Assembly: GCA_001662425.1 (NCBI GenBank)
Contig: BDDC01000055.1
Span: forward strand, 2,823-66,822
Length of the DNA stretch: 64,000 nucleotides
Source of the DNA: Chlamydomonas sphaeroides
Taxonomy: Eukaryota; Chlorophyta; Chlorophyceae; Chlamydomonadales; Chlamydomonadaceae
Direction: 5' to 3'
The translations under genes were made by a program, and so were the position numbers. Position 1 is the stretch's first letter; every line of letters starts with the position of its first letter. Under the pieces are notes generated by a model, which saw nothing but the letters and a program-made list of their open reading frames with translations, did not search any database and was not told where the DNA came from. Of this stretch, positions 57,147 to 64,000 are shown in pieces.

Positions 57147-60100
57147 CTACACACTTTTGCCCATTCCAATGGGGGTCAAACTCTGTCTATCCCCTCGTCT
57201 TCCCTCCCCCGTGTGGCTCCGCACCATGTTGGAGGCCGGGGCCAGGCCCTGGGCGATGGCGGGCCCCGCCATGATGGCGTGCACCTTGATGTCGCGCGTG
57301 TACTCGAGGTCCGACAGCAGCTTGGGCGTGATTATGAAGCACTGCGGCGTGCCCGCGTCGCAGGCCGCCTGCACCAGGAAGCGGAACACCTGGGGGCGAG
57401 TGCGGCAGGGATGTGGGGCAGGGGTGAAGCGCACTACCATGCGCGCGCGTTCTTCCGTGCGGGGAAGGCAGAGAAATGCGGCAGGGAAAGGGAGGAAGGG
57501 AGGGCAGCGGGTCTTGACGTTGGGAGCCCCTGGGCGGGACGGTGGGCAACGGCGCGGTCGCGTGCCGCAGTGGCGCCACGGCGTGCCTGGCGCCCCACCT
57601 TGCGCTCGTTGATGGGGTCCATGCCCTGGTTGATCTCGTCCACCACGCGGAAGGGAGTGCTGGTGACCGACTGCGGGCAGGTGAGGGAATGGGTGGGGGG
57701 TTGGGCCAGCCAGCATACCCGCGCCACACAACACCAGGGGCCGTGGCCGAGCCCGTCGACGGGAGGCCCTGCAATCACGACGCAACGCATCGCGGCCGGG
57801 TGCTGCAATGCCCCAGGGGCTGGGCCGCACCGAGGACTTGGGGCAAGCTCCGAGACCCGGCAGCCCGCAAGCCGCTTGCCCCCTTGCAGCGTGATGAGGC
57901 ACACAATGGTGGGCACTTGGCCAGATCCCGGCCCGCTTCCACGAACCGCAGCCCCTCCCTTCCCCACCCCTTCACTGCCCCCACCTGCAGCGCGATGAGG
58001 TACAGGATGGTGCTGACGCTGCGCTCGCCGCCGCTCTGGCGGTCCGCCGTCAGCAGGCACAGGCCCTCGGCCTCCCGGAACTGCACCCTGCAACGGCAGC
58101 AGCCGGCACGCGGCATGTGGGCGGTGCGTCAGCTCATCCCCTTCCCTCCCCTCCCACCACCCACGACGCCCGCCCTGCCATGCACCCAACCAACGCCCAC
58201 GGCCTAACTAGCTTCCACGAAACACAGCGCCCCATTCCGTCCCCCGCTCGCCCTCCATGAGTCGTTCCCGATTTCCCCCTCATACAAAAACATTGCCAGC
58301 GAGCGCCCTGACAAAACATTGCCGATCCCATGGACCCAACCAGTCCACACCGCCCTCCGCTCCCCACCAAACAGAGCCCATTCGCCTATTCCAACTAGCC
58401 CGCATCCTCAGGCCCCCGCTTACAGGATCTCGATGGCGAACTTGTCGTAGTCCTCGGCCTCACTCAGCCGCACCTCGCCCGCCAGCCCGATGTGCGCAAA
58501 GTTGGCGGCGAACGAGGTGTTGATGGTCTCCACCATCTGCCGGATGAGCGGCAGCCACGCCTCCTGCAGGCGGTGCGGCGAGGTGCGGGAGCCAAAGGGG
58601 GTTGGGGCTGCGCCGGCTCAGGGGGCGTGGCGCCACCCAGGAGGCACCGCCGCCGTTGGGTACCGGCAGGTGCTGCAACAGGGTGCTGGCGGTACAGGGC
58701 GTTGGCGGCATCCAGCCTCTTGCGGCTGGGGGCAGGCGCGGAGTTCATGCGGCGAAGCGCGACATGCTGTCCTGGGTGCCGGTGAGTGCGGCCGCAGGGA
58801 AGGAATCTGTAAAGAGGAGCGCTGCAGTGTGAATAGCAGACCACAGGGCGCCATTGCACGAACGCAGCTGCGGGAGGACGACTCCCGCAGGGGACGGCGC
58901 AGGCCCGGCGGCGGGGCCGTGTGCGGTACGCCGGCGGGGCTTGGGGCGCCCCCGGGCACACGCGAGTGAGGAGCGGGCGCACACCCACCCGCAGCGACGC
59001 CATCTCACTACGCAGCCCCTCCAGCTTGGCAGTGTCCTCCTCCAGGCTGGCGGTGTGGGCCGCGATCTGCTGCGCGCGCCTGCGGAGGTGGTGCCAAAAC
59101 ACGCGGGGGTCGGGGGGCTCACATGCGATGCGGCCAGCTTAGCAGGAGGCAGGCCGGGCACGCTGCAGTCTACCGCGGCGGGGCGGCGGCGGGCCAGGCC
59201 GCGGGGCGGGAGCGGCGCGGCGCAGACCGTCCGCTGGCGCCCGCTGCCTGGGCCCAGGCCTGGCGGTGCAGCGCGAGAGCAACAGGCTGGTGCGTCACAG
59301 TCCAGGCCGTGCGTGCTGCCTCACCGCCGGAACTCGTTGGCGACGCTGTCGTTCACAAACTCAATGGCGTCCGCCTCCTGGTCCTTCTCCGCCGCGCGCG
59401 CCAGCAGCGGCCCCGGCGCCGCCTTCTCCGCCTGCAGCCGCTCCAGCTCCTGCCTGCGCGCGGCACCGGAGGGAGGCAGGCCCGGCAGCAGCGACCACCG
59501 ACCGCGCCACTCGGGTGAGCCACCACCAGCCACCTCCAGGCCCAGCACCGCGCTCCCCAGTCAGGAAGGCGAAGCGCTGCCACCAGGTGCCGCGGGCGTA
59601 CCGCCCCACCCACTCGCGTGCCTCCAGCTCTCCGTTCCCATCCCCTTTCCCAACTCCCGCCAGACACACCTGTCGGTCTCGTCCTCCAGCGGAAAGTGCC
59701 GCTCCACCGACTCCTTAGCCATCTCGTACTCGCGCTTGGCCGCCGCCCGCTGCACCTCGGCGTCGTCCGCCGCCGTCTCGGCTGCCCGCAGGGCGTTCGC
59801 GCGCGCTTCGCTACCGGCCTTGAGCGCAGCCAGCTGCGGGGCCACACGCGGCCCACGGGGCACGCACACGCGTTAAGCGAGGTGCGGCAAGCTTGCAGCG
59901 GCGAGCCGACGAATGGCGCAAGGTGGCAAGGACGTGCGCCGCAGTCCCTAACCGACGCAAGCTGCACTGCCGGGCAAGGCGCGGCACGCCGTGAGGGCGC
60001 GTACGCAGCAGCGGAGGCGAGGTGGCTGCCGCGAGCTGCGCCAGCGCATGGCGGCGCGAGGGAGGCGAGGCGAGGTGCGGCAGGCATGTAGGTTGGGGCG

Positions 60101-62148
60101 AGCTTGCGCTTGCCGCTGCGCGTGCACGAGCCCACCTGCGCGGTGGCCTCGGCCAGCCGCAGCTCTATCACATTGAAGGCCCGCAGGCGCTGCCACAGCG
60201 TCTGCAGCATGTCCAGCAAGGCCGTCACCTGCGGCCGCCACCACACGCGCCAGCGGGGCAGGGCAGGGCAGCGGGGGGCAGCAAGCGCACGCGTGTGCTC
60301 TGGTACGGCACGCCAGGACCGCCCCCGGACGAGCGAGGGGCACCCGGTGGCAGCCCGCGCCCGGGGTGTGCAGCGGGCCGGACGCGCAGGCGAGGGCACA
60401 GTCAGGCCGCACCTGGTGCGCCTGCTTGCCGATGAAGTCCTCGACCTGCTGCCGCAGCACCGGCCGCTTGAGCTCGGGGTCGGGCTCCGCCTCCTTGTTG
60501 CGCAGGCCCCGCTCCGCCGTCTCCTTGTCGGCCAGCAGCTTGATGCGCCTGCAGCCCGGGCGGGCAGCAGCCAGCTGTCGTCAAGATATGGCAGGCGGGC
60601 TGGCCGGCCGGGCTGGCCGGGCACGGGGCAGGTGATGTGGGCCCGGCAAGCGGGGCGGCGCAGCAGCAGGCCCGGCATGCCACAGCTGCCGGCCATGCCC
60701 CGATCGGTCCTGCTCGCCGTACCGGTTGACTACGGCCATGCCCTGGTCGTTGACGGCGCGGATCTGGCCGTCCAGCTGCTCCAGCTCGGCCTCGAACGCC
60801 GCCTGCCTGGCCGCCAGCTCCGCGTCCTGGCGCTGCAGCTCCTCCAGGTGCTGCGGTCGGCGTGCGGGCCGTTGGAAACACACGCAACACGTCACTCGCC
60901 TGTTGGCCTGCATGGCCCGCCACTTGCCGCAGCCCCGGCTGTGCCCCAGCCCGGTGCTCCGCTCCACCACCATGCCGGCCTGCGCCGCGGCAAGGGCGCC
61001 CACTGCCCGGCCCTACGCCAGGCACGAGGCCGGCCCCGCCCCACCGCCTTGAGCTCCTGCTGCCGCGCCTCCAGCTCGGCCCGCTGCTCCGCGTCCTCCG
61101 AGCCGCCGCCGCCGCCCAGCAGCCGCGCTTGCCGCAGCGGCCGCTCCACCAGCGCAGGCGCGGCGCCGTAGTGCGAGCGCACCACGGTGTGTTGCGAGTG
61201 GCCCACCAGCACGGTGCCGATGCGGCTGCGCGCGGCGATGGAAGGCATGGCCAGCGCGGTCTGGCTGCGGTGCGGGGGAGGGGCGGAGGCAGTGTGGGGA
61301 GCGGAGGGGCGTCAAGGGCCTGGGATGGAAGCGCCGCAGCGATTCCACAGGCCAGGTCCCTGCACCGCATACAGTGAGCTGCTGCTGAGGATGAGGATGC
61401 GTCTCACCTGGTGCCGATGTAGACGCTGTTGATGCTGGCCAGCTTGGCCAGCGCGTACAGCACGATGGGCGGCGCCTCCACTAGCTCGTCCAGCGTGTGC
61501 GTCATGCCGTAGCTGCGGCAGCGGGCATGGGGCATGTGGGGCATGTGTACAGGTGTGACGAGGCAGGCTTGACAAGGCAGGTGTGTGCAGGCGGTGCCGG
61601 TGACAGGTGCCGATCGGGCACGGCCAACTCCGGCGCAGTTGGGAGGAGCGCAGGCGCAGGCAACCGTACACGTGCATCGTCCCTTTACCTCATTACCCTG
61701 GCCCTTAGCCTGTTTGTTGCCATCAGGTACGCCGCCCCAAGTGCCTACGCCCGCAGGCACGGTGCGCCCCCCCCCTCGTGGCGCCGCCGCCTCACTTGGC
61801 CAGGTCGCGCGCGTCGCCGCAGGGGTGGCGCATCACGAAGTCCTCGTCCGGCCGGAACTCGGGCGCGCAGATGACCTTGACCCGGCCCACGCCCAGCACG
61901 CGCGTCTGGTGCTCCAGCGTGATCTCGTCCTCCCTGCACACATGCGGCGTCGAGACAGCGCGGGGGCGGAGGGTCAGGTTGCTGGCTGCCAACCGCTGCG
62001 GCCCAGCCTCGAGCCTCCCCAGCGGGGCGCGGCATCAGCCGGCGCACTGGCTCTGGGCACGTCAGCGGCGCGCTGCGTGCGAGGGCGCCCTGGCGGCAGG
62101 CGCCCGTGCGGACCGCTCCACAGCTGGTCATGCGCATGTGCACACCAC

Positions 62149-62212
<64 letters not shown>

Positions 62213-64000
62213 CANNNNNNNNNNNNNNNNNNNNNNNNNNNNNNNNNNNNNNNNNNNNNNNNNNNNNNNNNNNNNNNNNNNNNNNNNNNNNNNNNNNNNN
62301 NNNNNNNNNNNNNNNNNNNNNNNNNNNNNNNNNNNNNNNNNNNNNNNNNNNNNNNNNNNNNNNNNNNNNNNNNNNNNNNNNNNNNNNNNNNNNNNNNNNN
62401 NNNNNNNNNNNNNNNNNNNNNNNNNNNNNNNNNNNNNNNNNNNNNNNNNNNNNNNNNNNNNNNNNNNNNNNNNNNNNNNNNNNNNNNNNNNNNNNNNNNN
62501 NNNNNNNNNNNNNNNNNNNNNNNNNNNNNNNNNNNNNNNNNNNNNNNNNNNNNNNNNNNNNNNNNNNNNNNNNNNNNNNNNNNNNNNNNNNNNNNNNNNN
62601 NNNNNNNNNNNNNNNNNNAGGCAGGCAGGGGGCCGCTCCGCACCCTCGGCCTTCAGCCTCACTTGCAGGTGACGAGGAAGGAGCCGAACCAGCTGCCGCA
62701 CGCCGCCTCCACGTACTGGCTGGCCTGCGCCGTGGGCACGCCGCTGCCGGGCCGCAGCGCCAGCTCCAGGCCTGCAGGGGCGGGCCGGGCGGGCAACGGC
62801 CGAGCAGGGCAGGGGCGGTCGTGGTCAGCACGCGCTTAACACCCCTACCACAGGCTGCGGCTGTCGCAGCGGCAAGGGCACGCGGACGTCGGCGTCGCTC
62901 GCATCCGCATCCGGGGCCCTACGACCGCACCCCAATGCGTTAGCCGGCAGGAAGACGGGCCTGCGCGAGCGCCTGCTGCTGGCAAGGCTGCCACCGGCCC
63001 CAGACACCCCTCTGGCGCGCAGGGGCCTCCCGGCCCCACCGATGGGCCCGACCACGGGTCCGCGGAAGGTGCCGTCGCTGCGGTGCTGCTCCACAAACTC
63101 CACCAGCAGCGGCAGGTTACGGTACTCGTTGGTGAGGCGGCCCATGAGCTGGTGGCGGCGGCTGTTGAGCTTGTCTATCTGGGCTGGGGGCACAGGGCGC
63201 GTGCGGCAGGCAGGGCAAGGCCACAGGGCGTGTGAGGTGCCGCTCACGGGGGGGGCGAGTCGCCCCGCCCTGGCGCGCCGCGCGTCGCTTGGCGCCTGCC
63301 ACGCACCTCGTACGGCGTGCAGCTCGTCCTGGATCGAGTGGCCCTGCTGCCCTAGCTGGCTGCGCGCCATCTGCACCTCAGCCGCCTCGCGCGTGACAGC
63401 CGACTTGCGAGCACCCAGCTGGTGGCTGCGCTCCACCAGCGCCTGCAGCCGGGGGGTCGCCACCAGGTGTCACGGGTTGGACCAGGGCGGCGCCAGCTCC
63501 GAGGGGTAGGCAGCGCGGCCACCTCACTGCCACCCCGCTGGACCCCTCGCCCCGGGAAGCTTGGTCCGCAACGGCATTGTCGGCGCCGCGCGCTGAGCCC
63601 AGGCCCAGCCCCAAGGCGCGCCGCACGCCAGACGGCCGGACCCCACCTGCGACGGCCGCTCCGGCGCCGCCTCGAAGGCCGCGGTGGCGCTTGCCAGCTT
63701 GGTCCGCGCGGCTACGATGCCCTCGGAGCGGCGCTTGGACTGCGTCTCCAGGTTGCCCATCTCGTCCGCCAGCGCCTGCAGCTTGTCCTCCTGCAGGGCA
63801 CACGCGGGATGGGTGGAACGGAGCACATGTGTTTTCGGGCTCGGGTCTTCAGCGCCAGCCGCCGGTGGCCGGATGCGGCCATGCCAGGAGCCGGCGTGTT
63901 GTTGCGTCCGTCACCCCTCCACCCCCGTGTCCGCTCACGTGCTTCTTAAGGGCCTTTTGCGCCGTCGCCACGCGGTTCTTGGCCTCCTTGAGCTGGCCCT
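57147..64000 (-). CDS. SMC5: SMC5, structural maintenance of chromosomes protein 5 (C-terminal part; start beyond window)
   Basis: SMC5 pairs with SMC6 in the complex that handles recombination intermediates and DNA repair in the nucleus. Eighteen exons read leftwards from the window edge, giving about 786 residues. In order they encode coiled coil 1 (LKEAKNRVATAQKALKKH, QALADEMGNLETQSKRRSEG), a hinge (VKVICAPEFRPDEDFVMRHP, HTLDELVEAPPIVLYALAKL), coiled coil 2 (ELEARQQELKAV, RQQVEDFIGKQAHQ, KREYEMAKESVERHFPLED) and the C-terminal ATPase lobe. That lobe shows the SMC5-specific GEVRLSEAEDYDKFAIEI, signature motif RQSGGERSVSTILYL, Walker B FRVVDEINQGMDPINERK and CFIITPKLLSDLEY. The N-terminal Walker A lobe is outside. 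The exact C-terminus is uncertain: unspliced reading stops at 57147, but a good donor (ATG|GTGCGG) at ~57225 could lead to another short exon. Confidence 0.95.
62146..62214. repeat. CAGG tetranucleotide microsatellite in an SMC5 intron
   Basis: About 17 perfect CAGG units run into the assembly gap and reappear as AGGCAGGCAGGG after it (62619-62630), so the array probably spans much of the gap. Confidence 0.95.
62215..62618. other. Assembly gap (404 N) inside the CAGG array
   Basis: Unresolved sequence within the intron between the hinge exons near 61933 and 62663. Because the flanking exons join in phase, no exon need be missing. Confidence 0.95.

Noticed and set aside
61585..62943. Long open frames crossing the N gap
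   Set aside because: Translation through N is meaningless, and the CAGG array is open in every frame; SMC5 exons on the minus strand explain the region.

Overview
This is nuclear DNA from a GC-rich green alga, most likely a volvocine or Chlamydomonas-type chlorophyte. The evidence is dense, short GT-AG introns in nearly every gene, strong G/C third-position bias, Ala/Gly/Pro/Gln low-complexity stretches inside proteins, candidate TGTAA poly(A) signals, and proteins whose closest recognisable relatives are land-plant and animal nuclear genes. There are no bacterial operons, phage genes or CRISPR arrays. Two assembly gaps (runs of N) lie inside introns. Gene models were spliced by eye from donor/acceptor sites and reading-frame continuity, so individual exon edges may be off by a base or more.

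Layout: 1-5240 (-) is the 5' part of a large gene joining TPR repeats, a right-handed beta-helix and a DUF4470-like domain; it leaves the window at base 1. 5996-11192 (-) is RHD3/SEY1, the ER-membrane fusion GTPase. It shares a 294-bp divergent promoter region with COG8 (11487-14971, +), a Golgi tether subunit. 15636-18589 (+) is a CID-type protein with two RRMs. 20944-32840 (+) is a 31-exon gene for a ~2075-residue LRR/IQ protein of unknown function. 33520-36286 (+) is a TM9SF nonaspanin. 37166-45256 (+) is the ER chaperone GRP170/HYOU1 (HSP70G type). 47299-53272 (+) is a low-complexity, probably nuclear protein with a repeat-filled intron. 54826-55724 (+) is an unrecognised two-exon gene. 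57147-64000 (-) is the C-terminal two thirds of SMC5; its start lies beyond the right edge.

Four of the ten genes (RHD3, COG8, TM9SF, GRP170) act in the ER/Golgi secretory pathway. The other recognised genes act in RNA binding (CID) and in chromosome maintenance (SMC5/6). The features that look least described are the TPR/beta-helix/DUF4470 fusion, the LRR/IQ protein, the orphan gene at 54.8 kb, and a ~430-bp dispersed repeat present twice around the 47.3-53.3 kb gene, with tRNA T-arm-like hairpins at both ends.
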